In this document: positions 1 through 5,635 of the stretch, in pieces
Layout of the letters: each line of letters opens with the position of its first letter
Position numbering within the stretch: position 1 is the stretch's first letter
Source of the DNA: Chloroflexota bacterium
GTDB lineage: Bacteria; Chloroflexota; Limnocylindria; P2-11E
Length of the DNA: 8,324 nt
Assembly (NCBI GenBank): GCA_013695575.1
Contig: JACDAF010000041.1
Coordinates: 1 to 8,324 of the forward strand
Reading direction: 5' to 3'
Made by a program: the position numbers and the translations under genes
Notes under the pieces: generated by a model
Told to the model about the DNA's origin: nothing
Seen by the model: only the letters and a program-made list of their open reading frames with translations
Database searches by the model: none

Positions 1-195
1 TTGGGAAGGCTCGCGGAACGGCGGCAGGCACGCCGTCAGGGCGACCACTCCGACGCGGACGAGGCCATCTATCGCAAGATGACCGCCTTCGAGGCGCCTG
101 AGGGCGGCCACCTCGAGCTGCGGAACGGACCGGATCTCGAGGCCGAGATCGAGCGCGTCGCGCAGGAGGTGGAGCGATGCGCCCGCGCGAGCTGA
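1..195 (+). CDS. C-terminal fragment of a possible P-loop (AAA/gluconate-kinase-like) kinase, cut at the window start
   Basis: An open frame runs from the first base to a TGA at 193-195 and gives 64 residues with no internal stop. The TTG at position 1 is probably not a real start, so this is the tail of a longer gene. The piece is charged and probably helical. It contains an Arg-rich stretch (residues 3-13), then SDADEAIYRKM (about 17-27) and a closing amphipathic helix. An Arg-rich segment followed by 'SDA' and a short acidic helix resembles the C-terminus of small P-loop kinases of the AAA_33/gluconate kinase type, where these elements form the lid and last helix. The Walker A region lies outside the window, so this is only a resemblance. 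The next gene starts inside it (19-base overlap), which indicates translational coupling and a shared transcript. Confidence 0.5.
   Translation: MGRLAERRQARRQGDHSDADEAIYRKMTAFEAPEGGHLELRNGPDLEAEIERVAQEVERCARAS
164..169 (+). promoter_or_regulatory. Shine-Dalgarno site for the beta-propeller gene
   Basis: AGGAGG lies 7 bases before the ATG at 177, inside the end of the upstream gene. This strong site fixes the start of the beta-propeller gene at 177. Confidence 0.8.
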
Positions 196-1220
196 TCTTC
201 GGCGCGATCGCGATCGCGCTCGTGGCGGGCTACGGGGCGCTCGGCTCGCAGCTCTACGCGTCCGTCGGGCCGAGCGTGCTTCCGACGGCAATGCCGACGG
301 CGCCGCGGACCGAGGTGCGCGCGCCGAAGGTGCCGGGCACGCTCGCGTTCGCGATCCAGGGCGACATCTTCGTGATCCGTGACGGCCTGATGAACGGCCA
401 GACTGCCGAGGGGCGCAACCACCAGCCTGCGCTGTCGGCGGACGGGCGAGTTCTGCTCTTCTCCCGCCGCGGGCAGATCGACGGCCGCAGCCGCCTCGCG
501 ACCGGACAGATCGTGAACGCGCAGCTTGGCTTCGCGGACATCGTGAGCAAGCCGTCGACGGGTGGCTCGGAGACGTTGCTCGTCGCCGGCCTGCGCACCC
601 GTGACGCGGCGGGAGGCTTCCACGGAGTCTCCTGGTATCTCTCACCCGCAGTCTCACCCGACGGGCGGCGTCTCGCGTACATCGAGGATGACGGCGGTGG
701 CGCGGCGGACCTCGTCGTGATGGATCTCGGCACGCGTCGCCGGACGCCGCTCTCTTTGGGCGCGGACCTCGCCGACGCGGCGTGGTCGCCGGATGGCCGC
801 TCCATCGTGACGACCTCATACAACACCGAGGAACCCGGCCTGGTCATCTGGGCGGCCGACCGTCGAGGGAGCGGCCAGCGCCTCACCAATCTTCCCGAAG
901 GCGACGCGTATCGCGCGACGTTCTCGCCAGATGGCAAGAGGCTCGTGTACACGCTGCGGACCGGTGCGCGCAACGACATCCATCTCTTCGAGATCGCGTC
1001 CGGTCGCGACATCGCTCTCACGGCCGACGGGAGGAGCTGGAACGGCGTGATGTCTCCCGACGGGCGCTGGGTCGCCTTCCTGCGCGAGCAGGGTGGCGTC
1101 ATCGATCTGTACGCGATGGAGCTCGGTGATGCGCCCGGCGGAGGACCTTCGAAGCCCGCGATCAAGCTCACCAAAGGGCAGGGGATCGACGGCTCCAGTC
1201 GCCCCGCCTGGTCAGAGTGA
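177..1220 (+). CDS. Membrane-anchored TolB/WD40-like beta-propeller (PD40 repeat) protein
   Basis: This 347-residue protein starts at an ATG with AGGAGG 7 bases upstream. Residues 6-23 are a hydrophobic stretch after a basic N-terminus (MRPRE), consistent with an uncleaved signal anchor. There is no lipobox cysteine. A Pro/Thr/Ala linker follows (about 32-52). The rest carries the PD40 repeat pattern of the TolB C-terminal propeller, with Ser-x-Asp-Gly-(Arg/Lys) turns: SADGRVLLF (87-95), SPDGRRLAYI (160-169), SPDGRSIV (204-211), SPDGKRLVY (250-258), SPDGRWVAF (293-301), and an incomplete 'RPAWSE' that ends the protein. This gives five clear blades and probably a sixth closed by the termini. 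The product is probably exposed on the outer face of the membrane. Such propellers mostly bind proteins or ligands. I see no enzyme domain, and no pal or tolA genes next door, so a true TolB role is not supported. The gene is probably co-expressed with the kinase-like gene it overlaps. Confidence 0.85.
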   Translation: MRPRELIFGAIAIALVAGYGALGSQLYASVGPSVLPTAMPTAPRTEVRAPKVPGTLAFAIQGDIFVIRDGLMNGQTAEGRNHQPALSADGRVLLFSRRGQIDGRSRLATGQIVNAQLGFADIVSKPSTGGSETLLVAGLRTRDAAGGFHGVSWYLSPAVSPDGRRLAYIEDDGGGAADLVVMDLGTRRRTPLSLGADLADAAWSPDGRSIVTTSYNTEEPGLVIWAADRRGSGQRLTNLPEGDAYRATFSPDGKRLVYTLRTGARNDIHLFEIASGRDIALTADGRSWNGVMSPDGRWVAFLREQGGVIDLYAMELGDAPGGGPSKPAIKLTKGQGIDGSSRPAWSE

Positions 1221-1221
1221 A

Positions 1222-1331
1222 GTCGAGTCGGGACCCGGGTTGAATTTAGGCGAGGGAGGGCTCCGCCCGACCGAGCCGCAGGGGCCCCCGGGAGCCGACG
1301 AGACGACGTCGAGTCGGGACCGGGGTTTGAA
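1222..1331. repeat. Direct-repeat-bounded convergent intergenic element
   Basis: The gap between the convergent beta-propeller and phnE genes is bounded by two near-identical copies of one sequence in the same orientation. Copy 1 is at 1222-1244 and copy 2 at 1308-1331. They share the 14-base core GTCGAGTCGGGACC, then differ by one substitution and one inserted T before a common GAA. Copy 1 begins one base after the beta-propeller stop codon, and copy 2 ends at the base next to the phnE stop codon. The sequence between is very GC-rich, with mutually exclusive pairings: GGCTC (1259-1263) can pair with GAGCC (1273-1277), or GGCTCC (1259-1264) with GGAGCC (1291-1296). GGGGCCCC at 1281-1288 is a palindrome. 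No T-tract follows on either strand, so this is not a standard intrinsic terminator. It may be a dispersed intergenic repeat or a structured shared 3' end. Confidence 0.6.
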
Positions 1332-2183
1332 CTAGATGAGGCGGCGGCGGATCTGCGCGGAGATGAAGTCCATCACCGCGACCGTGAGGATGATCATGAA
1401 GATGATCAGCCCCGCCTGACGGTAGTTCAGCAGGTTCATCGTGTGGAAGAGCAGGACGCCGATACCGCCGCCGCCCACGAGCCCGATGATCGGCGCGAGG
1501 CGCACGTTGGCGTCGAGCCGATAGATGGTGAACGAGATGAACGGGTTCACGATCTGCGGCAGGACCGCCGTCCAGATCACCTGGAAGCGGTTGGCACCCG
1601 TCGCCGTGATCGCCTCGCCGGGTCCCGGGTCGATGCCCTCGATGGCTTCGGAGTACAGCTTGCCAAGCACGCCGATGTTGTGGAACGCCAGACCGAACAC
1701 GCCCGCCGCGTTCCCAAGCCCGAAGATGATCACGGCCAAGATCACGACGATGAGCACGTCGATGGACCGCACGATGGTGAAGACCACGCGAGCGACGGCG
1801 TAGATCGCGGCGGTGATCGGGTTGCCGGTCATGATGTTGCGAGCGCCGAGGAACGAGAGCGGCAGGGCTACGACGATGCTGAACGCCGTCGCGATGATCC
1901 CGAGGAAGATCGTGACGATCATCTGCCCGCCAGCGGTCTCCCAGAAGGTCTCGAACTCGTTCTGCGGCGACATGATCGTGAAGTCCCACTGCAGGAGCTG
2001 GACAAGCACGCTGCCGGCGTACTCCGGATTCGCTCGCGATGTGTCGATGCTCGTGATGCGCAGGCCGACGAACAGCACGAGCAGCACCGCGGCGATCGCC
2101 CCGAGCCGCCGCCAATCGGTGAGGATGTTCCGCTCGAGCTCGCGCGGGACCGGCAGCCCACGCGCGGTGAAGTACTCCGCCAC
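1332..2183 (-). CDS. phnE: Phosphonate/phosphate-type ABC transporter permease PhnE
   Basis: This is a 283-residue integral membrane protein, a typical length for PhnE. It forms the membrane channel of the importer, with PhnC as ATPase and PhnD as receptor. Residues 27-43 are the first membrane segment, followed by an external loop (about 44-85). Further hydrophobic segments lie at about 87-112, 123-157, 159-173, 228-247 and 256-276. The cytoplasmic coupling (EAA-type) loop is visible as EAITATGANRFQVIWTAVLP (190-209), preceded by the family-typical SEAIEGIDPGP (178-188). NVRLAPIIGLVGGGGIG (226-242) is the conserved glycine-rich stretch of PhnE proteins. The start is a GTG at 2183-2181 that shares one base with the phnC stop (TAGTG). 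There is no good Shine-Dalgarno site, so translation probably depends on ribosomes finishing phnC. The stop codon lies directly against a direct-repeat copy. Confidence 0.92.
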   Translation of the reverse strand: MAEYFTARGLPVPRELERNILTDWRRLGAIAAVLLVLFVGLRITSIDTSRANPEYAGSVLVQLLQWDFTIMSPQNEFETFWETAGGQMIVTIFLGIIATAFSIVVALPLSFLGARNIMTGNPITAAIYAVARVVFTIVRSIDVLIVVILAVIIFGLGNAAGVFGLAFHNIGVLGKLYSEAIEGIDPGPGEAITATGANRFQVIWTAVLPQIVNPFISFTIYRLDANVRLAPIIGLVGGGGIGVLLFHTMNLLNYRQAGLIIFMIILTVAVMDFISAQIRRRLI

Positions 2184-3043
2184 TAATGCGTATCCAGCGT
2201 CTCGAGGTGCGCCCGCATCGCGGCCGCGGTCGCGTCCGCGGACTCCGCGGCGGCGCGCTCGTCGGCGGTCGGCCCGACGCCGATCTCGACCTCAACGGCG
2301 TCCTCGCCGTAGATCTCCTTGAAGCGGACCTCGTCGATGTCGACTGGCTTGCCGTCGAACGCGACGCGTCCGTCCTTCAGCGCGATGACGCGCGTCCCGT
2401 AGCGCCGCGCGAGCGAGAGGAAGTGCAGCGAGCAGAGCACGGTGATGCCGTCCTTCCTGTTGATCTCCTCGAGGTACTTCATGACGGAGTGGCTCGTCGC
2501 CGGATCGAGGCTCGCAACCGGCTCATCGGCGAGCATGAGGTCCGGCCGCTGCATGAGCGCGCGCGCGATGCCGACGCGCTGCTGCTGGCCACCCGAGAGC
2601 GCGTCCGCGCGCGAGTAGGCCTTGCCGACGATGCCGACGCGGCCGAGGTTCTCGAACGCGAGGGCGACGTCCTCCGTCGTCGGCCGCATCGCGACGGTCC
2701 GCCACAGCGGCCGCGAGCCGAGACGCCCGGCGAGCACATTCGCGAAGACGGACGAGCGCCGCACGAGGTTGAACTGCTGGAAGATCATGCCGATGCGGCG
2801 CCGCATGCGGCGCAGCTCGCTCCCACGGGCCCGGGCCATGTCGGTGCCGTCAAGGAGGATGCGGCCCGACGTCGGCTCCACGAGCCGGTTTATGCAGCGC
2901 AGGAGGGTCGACTTGCCCGATCCGGAGAGGCCGATGAGGACGACGAACTCGCCGCGCTCGACATCGAGCGACACATCATCGAGCGCGCGGGTACCGGTCG
3001 GGTACACCTTCACGAGATGCTCGATCCGGAGGATGGGTGCCAC
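2183..3043 (-). CDS. phnC: Phosphonate/phosphate-type ABC transporter ATP-binding protein PhnC
   Basis: This is a 286-residue cytoplasmic ATPase that powers the importer. All nucleotide-binding motifs are intact: Walker A GLSGSGKST (38-46), Q-loop FQQF (Q89/Q90), signature LSGGQQQR (149-156), Walker B LMLADE (169-174), D-loop SLD (178-180) and the switch His207. The N-terminus ILRIEHLVKVYPTGTRAL fits the usual PhnC start. I therefore chose the GTG at 3043-3041. The frame stays open upstream to a TTG near 3100, but that extension would run through a hairpin and has no family match. No Shine-Dalgarno site is evident before the GTG. The C-terminus beyond about residue 245 is an Ala/Glu-rich tail not needed for ATPase function. 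The gene follows phnD across an 83-base gap with a strong hairpin and overlaps phnE by one base. PhnC-family ATPases also serve phosphate or phosphite importers, so the substrate is not determined by this gene. Confidence 0.92.
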   Translation of the reverse strand: MAPILRIEHLVKVYPTGTRALDDVSLDVERGEFVVLIGLSGSGKSTLLRCINRLVEPTSGRILLDGTDMARARGSELRRMRRRIGMIFQQFNLVRRSSVFANVLAGRLGSRPLWRTVAMRPTTEDVALAFENLGRVGIVGKAYSRADALSGGQQQRVGIARALMQRPDLMLADEPVASLDPATSHSVMKYLEEINRKDGITVLCSLHFLSLARRYGTRVIALKDGRVAFDGKPVDIDEVRFKEIYGEDAVEVEIGVGPTADERAAAESADATAAAMRAHLETLDTH

Positions 3044-3061
3044 CGCGCGCGAGCATAGAGA

Positions 3062-3087
3062 AGGGGCCCGCCTTTCGGCAGGCCCCT
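3062..3087 (-). terminator. Intercistronic hairpin with GAAA loop between phnD and phnC (attenuator or mRNA-stabilising element)
   Basis: Read on the minus strand, AGGGGCC (3087-3081) pairs with GGCCCCT (3068-3062). After one mismatch the pairing continues as GCC/GGC, closing a GAAA loop (3076-3073). That is ten base pairs with a GNRA tetraloop, a very stable RNA structure. The bases that follow on the minus strand (TCTCTATG) are moderately T-rich but do not form a clean T-tract. It sits downstream of the phnD stop and about 18 bases before the phnC start. It may partly terminate transcription after phnD or protect the phnD message from 3' decay. Either would yield more binding protein than ATPase or permease, a common arrangement in ABC importer operons. 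A second small stem, CGCGCA/TGCGCG with a 3-base loop, lies just upstream at 3094-3108. Confidence 0.65.
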
Positions 3088-3126
3088 CCGGATCGCGCAA
3101 CGTGCGCGCGGCGCGGTGCCGTGACC

Positions 3127-4143
3127 CTACGGAGCCTGGCTCGGGCTCGGCGCAGGTGTCGCGACCGGACGCGCGGTCTTCGCCGCCTCGGCCGCGACAT
3201 CGATGCCTGCCAGCTTTGCGGCCTCACGCATCGGCTCGTAGAACTTCGCATCCACCTCCTGCATGCCGTCCCACGAGAACAGGGACTTGAACGAGGCCTT
3301 CCCCGCATCAGTCTTGCCGTAGTCGACGAGGGCCGTCGTGATCTGCTTGCCAAGCTCGTCGGGGAAGCCCTTGCGCAGGGCCACGCCATCGTTCGGGATC
3401 GGGCCTGCCTTATCGATGAGCTTCGTCTTCTGCAGGATGTCCGCCGGCATGCCGGCGTTCGTGCGGACGTCGATGAAGGTGGCGCCACCTGCGACCTGGC
3501 CGCTGTACACCGCGAGCGCGACCTTGTCGTGGCCGCCCGCGAAGATCGTCGACGAGAAGAACGTCTTCGGGTCCTGGCCGGTCTTGTTCTTCACCGTGAG
3601 CGTCGGGAACACGTAGCCGGAGGCTGACAACGCGTCGGCGAACGCGAACGTCTTGCCCTTGAGGCCGGCGATGTCGTTGATCCCGCTGTCGTTCTTCACG
3701 AGGATCTGCGAGTAGTAGGTGGTGCTGAGCTGCTTGCTGTCGGGGTCGGTGCGCAGGGCTGCGAGGATCGGGGTACCGCAGGTCTTGTCGAGCACGAGCG
3801 TCATCTGCAGCGGCGCGACGAACGCGACATCGGTCTGACTCGCGCACATCGACTCGATCTGGGCCGCGTAGCTGGTCGGGATCGAGACCTTCCACGCGAG
3901 TCCGGTCGCCCTCTCGAGCGCGGACTTGATCGCGTTGCCGCTCGTCGTGAGACGCTGGACGTCCTGGGACGGCGTGAAGGCGAGCACGATCGGACGGTCG
4001 AACGATCCGATCCGTGGCTCGCTCTTGCCCTGGGTCGCCTGCGCGCCCGGCCCGGGAGCACCAGTGCCGCCGCCACCGCACGCAGCGAAGATCATGACCG
4101 CGGTCAGCGCCCACCCGAGCGGACCGCACAGCGCGCGACGCAT
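3127..4143 (-). CDS. phnD: Phosphonate/phosphate/phosphite-type ABC transporter substrate-binding lipoprotein PhnD
   Basis: This is a 338-residue lipoprotein receptor of the PhnD family. A short signal sequence (residues 1-21, with MRRALCGPLG then a hydrophobic core) ends at the lipobox FAAC, giving a lipidated Cys22. A Gly/Pro/Gln linker (23-45) follows. The first lobe begins IVLAFTPSQDVQRL (52-65), with TSYAAQIESM (90-99) and DVAFVAPLQ (105-113). The second lobe has GLKGKTFAFADALSASG (160-176), FPTLTVKN and GGHDKVALAV (203-212); the SxSG and GHD elements match anion-contacting positions of the family. Cys100 and Cys122 could form a disulfide. The C-terminus (about 318-338) is an Ala/Pro/Ser tail. 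Two in-frame ATGs exist, at 4149 and 4143. AGGAGG at 4157-4152 is only 2 bases from the first but 8 from the second, so I chose 4143. The ligand cannot be read from the sequence, and no phosphonate catabolism gene is in view. Confidence 0.9.
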   Translation of the reverse strand: MRRALCGPLGWALTAVMIFAACGGGGTGAPGPGAQATQGKSEPRIGSFDRPIVLAFTPSQDVQRLTTSGNAIKSALERATGLAWKVSIPTSYAAQIESMCASQTDVAFVAPLQMTLVLDKTCGTPILAALRTDPDSKQLSTTYYSQILVKNDSGINDIAGLKGKTFAFADALSASGYVFPTLTVKNKTGQDPKTFFSSTIFAGGHDKVALAVYSGQVAGGATFIDVRTNAGMPADILQKTKLIDKAGPIPNDGVALRKGFPDELGKQITTALVDYGKTDAGKASFKSLFSWDGMQEVDAKFYEPMREAAKLAGIDVAAEAAKTARPVATPAPSPSQAP

Positions 4144-4151
4144 TCGCATTC

Positions 4152-4157
4152 CCTCCT
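4152..4157 (-). promoter_or_regulatory. Shine-Dalgarno site for phnD
   Basis: AGGAGG on the minus strand lies 8 bases from the ATG at 4143 and only 2 bases from the ATG at 4149. The spacing favours the second ATG as the real start. Confidence 0.7.
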
Positions 4158-4176
4158 GTGCGCTCTGGAAGCGAAC

Positions 4177-4185
4177 CTATGATAG
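4177..4185. promoter_or_regulatory. Near-palindromic divergent -10 element (phnD on minus, pyrF on plus)
   Basis: CTATGATAG is symmetric except for its centre base. On the plus strand it contains TATGAT (4178-4183) and on the minus strand TATCAT (4184-4179). Each matches the TATAAT consensus at five of six positions. The whole gap between the phnD and pyrF starts is 50 bp, too short for two separate full promoters. Expected start sites would be about 4190 on plus, just before the pyrF ATG at 4194, and about 4172 on minus, giving phnD a leader of about 29 bases that contains its Shine-Dalgarno site. I see no convincing -35 hexamer on either strand. The ATG at 4179 falls inside this element and is probably not a start codon. 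Confidence 0.55.
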
Positions 4186-4193
4186 TCGCGCAG

Positions 4194-5012
4194 ATGACGT
4201 TCCTTTCGAAGCTCGCGAACGCGTCGCGGGCGCGCGACAGCATCCTGTGTATCGGCCTCGACCCCGAGCCGGACCGTATCCCTGGGCATCTCGGGGCCGG
4301 ACCGCAGGCCGCGCTGCGGTTCCTCCGTCGCATCATTGCGGCGACGAGCGATCTCGCCTGCGCGTACAAGCCCAACCTCGCGTTCTTCGAGCAGTACGGC
4401 TCAGCAGGCATGGACCTGCTCGGCCTGACGCTGCAGGCGATCCCGGACGACCTCCCTGTCATCCTCGATGCGAAGCGCGGTGATGTCCCGAATACCTCGA
4501 TCGCCTACGCCGAGGCCCTCTTCGGGCGCTGGCGCGCCGACGCGGCGACGGTCGCTCCGTACCTCGGCCTGGACAGCATCGCGCCGTTCTGCGAGCGCGG
4601 GTACGCGCTGGTGCTTGCGCGGACGAGCAACCCGGGGGCCCGCGATCTCCAGGATCTCGAGGTCGCCGGACGTCGGGTCTTCGAGCACGTGGTCAGCAGC
4701 GCGGTGAAGCGGTTCGCTGCCGAGCAGTGTGGATTCGTTGTCGGCTCCACTTGGCCCGCGGAGGCGCGGCGAATCCGCGAGCTCGCTCCCGATAGGCTGT
4801 TCCTGCTGCCCGGCGTCGGCGCGCAGGGCGGCGACGTGGCCGAGGCGATCCGCGCCGCGGCCGACGCGAACGGCGGCGGCGTGCTTCCGAGCGCGTCTCG
4901 CTCCGTGCTGTACGCATCCGGCGGCAGGGACTTTGAACAGGCCGCGGCTCGTGCGGCCCGCGAGCTTCGCGACGCGGCGGACCGGGCGCGCCTCGCACTG
5001 GGGCGCCGATAG
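4194..5012 (+). CDS. pyrF: Orotidine 5'-phosphate decarboxylase, type 2
   Basis: This 272-residue cytoplasmic enzyme converts OMP to UMP, the last step of de novo pyrimidine synthesis. The sequence fits the type-2 PyrF subfamily, which is longer than the E. coli type. ILCIGLDPEPD (17-27) carries the substrate-binding Asp23. AYKPNLAFFEQYG (57-69) has Lys59. DAKRGDV (92-98) is the catalytic Asp-x-Lys-x-x-Asp motif, with Asp92, Lys94 and Asp97. RTSNPGA (143-149) is typical of type 2. LLPGVGAQGGD (204-214) and Arg236 in SASRSV form the phosphate site. I chose the ATG at 4194 because MTFLSKLANA matches the usual N-terminus. The ATG at 4179 and the GTG at 4158 lie in the promoter and phnD Shine-Dalgarno region. 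No Shine-Dalgarno site precedes 4194, and a -10 hexamer ends 10 bases upstream, so the message may be leaderless. The stop overlaps the next start (TAGTG). Confidence 0.95.
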   Translation: MTFLSKLANASRARDSILCIGLDPEPDRIPGHLGAGPQAALRFLRRIIAATSDLACAYKPNLAFFEQYGSAGMDLLGLTLQAIPDDLPVILDAKRGDVPNTSIAYAEALFGRWRADAATVAPYLGLDSIAPFCERGYALVLARTSNPGARDLQDLEVAGRRVFEHVVSSAVKRFAAEQCGFVVGSTWPAEARRIRELAPDRLFLLPGVGAQGGDVAEAIRAAADANGGGVLPSASRSVLYASGGRDFEQAAARAARELRDAADRARLALGRR

Positions 5013-5578
5013 TGTTCGGGATCGGCGCCGGCGAGCTACTGCTGCTGCTCGTCCTGGCGCTGTTCGTGCTTGGTCCGGAGCGGATGCCGCGCTTGGCGCG
5101 CGACATCGGCAAGACCGTCGGCGACCTGCGGCGCACCTCGGACGAGCTGAAGCAGGAGTTCCTGAACGCGGACGCCCTCATCGACCGCACCGCGCGACTC
5201 GGTGAGCCGGAGCCGCCGGCGACCCCCGCGGCCGTCGGTGCGGTCCCCGAGCGGGCCGCCGAGACCACGACCGAGGAGACGAGCGGAGATGCCGGAGCGA
5301 CGCAGGCCGAGGTCGGTACGGCGCACGCCGATACCGGCGACCCGCCGGCCGATACCGGCGACCCGCCGGCCGATACCGGCGCCGCGCCGGCCGAAACCGC
5401 CACCGCGCAGACCGAGCCGGTCGAACCCGAGCCCGAGCCCGAGGAGACCGCGTTCGACCGCGAGGCCCGCCTCGCACGCGCCAGGCTCGAGGACCCCGCC
5501 CGTGCCGAGCGCGCCAAGGCCGAGGGTTGGACCGTGCCGAGCGACGAGGCAGGGACGAACACCGACCGCTGGAGCTGA
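5012..5578 (+). CDS. tatB: TatB-like Sec-independent (twin-arginine) translocase subunit
   Basis: This 188-residue protein has a classic TatA/TatB N-terminus. MFGIGAGELL (1-10) carries Glu8, then a single membrane helix (about 9-20), a Gly-Pro hinge (LGPERMP, 20-26) and an amphipathic helix (27-50, RLARDIGKTVGDLRRTSDELKQEF). The hinge reads LGPE rather than the FG of TatA, and Glu8 is present, so TatB is the better call, but the two families intergrade. TatB acts with TatC as receptor for folded twin-arginine substrates. No tatC or second tatA/E gene is in view. Residues 62-147 are an Ala/Pro/Glu/Thr-rich, probably disordered region with seven-residue repeats (ADTGDPP) and a Pro-Glu run (138-145). 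A charged segment (148-172) follows. The start is a GTG sharing one base with the pyrF stop, without a strong Shine-Dalgarno site, so translation is probably coupled to pyrF. Confidence 0.85.
   Translation: MFGIGAGELLLLLVLALFVLGPERMPRLARDIGKTVGDLRRTSDELKQEFLNADALIDRTARLGEPEPPATPAAVGAVPERAAETTTEETSGDAGATQAEVGTAHADTGDPPADTGDPPADTGAAPAETATAQTEPVEPEPEPEETAFDREARLARARLEDPARAERAKAEGWTVPSDEAGTNTDRWS
5327..5389 (+). repeat. 21-bp in-frame tandem repeats within tatB
   Basis: Three tandem 21-bp units encode residues 106-126. The first two (5327-5347, 5348-5368) are identical at the base level and encode ADTGDPP. The third (5369-5389) encodes ADTGAAP with a few changes, and a fourth, degenerate unit (5390-5410) encodes AETATAQ. 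Because the unit is a multiple of three, copy-number changes keep the frame. The identity of the first two units suggests a recent duplication. Confidence 0.85.
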
Positions 5579-5581
5579 AGG

Positions 5582-5617
5582 TAGACTGGCAGGTGGAGAG
5601 CGCCGGAGGGCGCTCTT
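5582..5617 (+). promoter_or_regulatory. Possible -10 element and leader hairpin or attenuator upstream of secD
   Basis: The 57-base gap between tatB and secD contains TAGACT (5582-5587), which fits a TAnnnT -10 hexamer, without a clear -35. It also holds a perfect eight-base-pair stem, AGAGCGCC (5597-5604) with GGCGCTCT (5609-5616), around a GGAG loop and extendable by a G-U pair. The stem is followed by TTGTCGTA, a weak T-rich tail. It could be a partial terminator that separates secDF expression from pyrF-tatB, or, if TAGACT is used, a 5' stem at the head of a secD transcript. The secD Shine-Dalgarno site lies about ten bases beyond the stem and stays free. Confidence 0.45.
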
Positions 5618-5626
5618 GTCGTATCC

Positions 5627-5631
5627 GGAGG
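5627..5631 (+). promoter_or_regulatory. Shine-Dalgarno site for secD
   Basis: GGAGG lies 4 bases before the ATG at 5636 and supports that start. It is the clearest ribosome binding site in the plus-strand operon. Confidence 0.75.
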
Positions 5632-5635
5632 TCTG

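Noticed and set aside
254..1174. Minus-strand open frame of 306 codons opposite the beta-propeller gene
   Set aside because: The plus-strand frame has a strong Shine-Dalgarno site, a membrane anchor and regular PD40 repeats. The antisense product is Ser/Arg/Pro-rich and shows no family features.
1222..1331. tRNA or CRISPR interpretation of the repeat-bounded gap
   Set aside because: GTTCAAAC on the minus strand recalls a T-loop, but the flanking bases do not form the five-base-pair T-stem and no cloverleaf can be drawn. There are only two repeat copies, so no CRISPR array.
1246..2295. Alternative minus-strand frame overlapping phnE and extending into the convergent gap
   Set aside because: It is out of frame with phnE, has no membrane segments and is Arg/His-rich. 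PhnE motifs are only in the chosen frame.
3044..3100. Extended PhnC N-terminus from a TTG near 3100
   Set aside because: The extension would be translated through the strong hairpin, has no Shine-Dalgarno support and adds 19 residues with no PhnC similarity.
4158..4193. Upstream start codons for pyrF at 4158 (GTG) and 4179 (ATG)
   Set aside because: The added residues do not match the usual PyrF N-terminus. The first codon overlaps the edge of the phnD ribosome binding region and the second lies inside the -10-like element.
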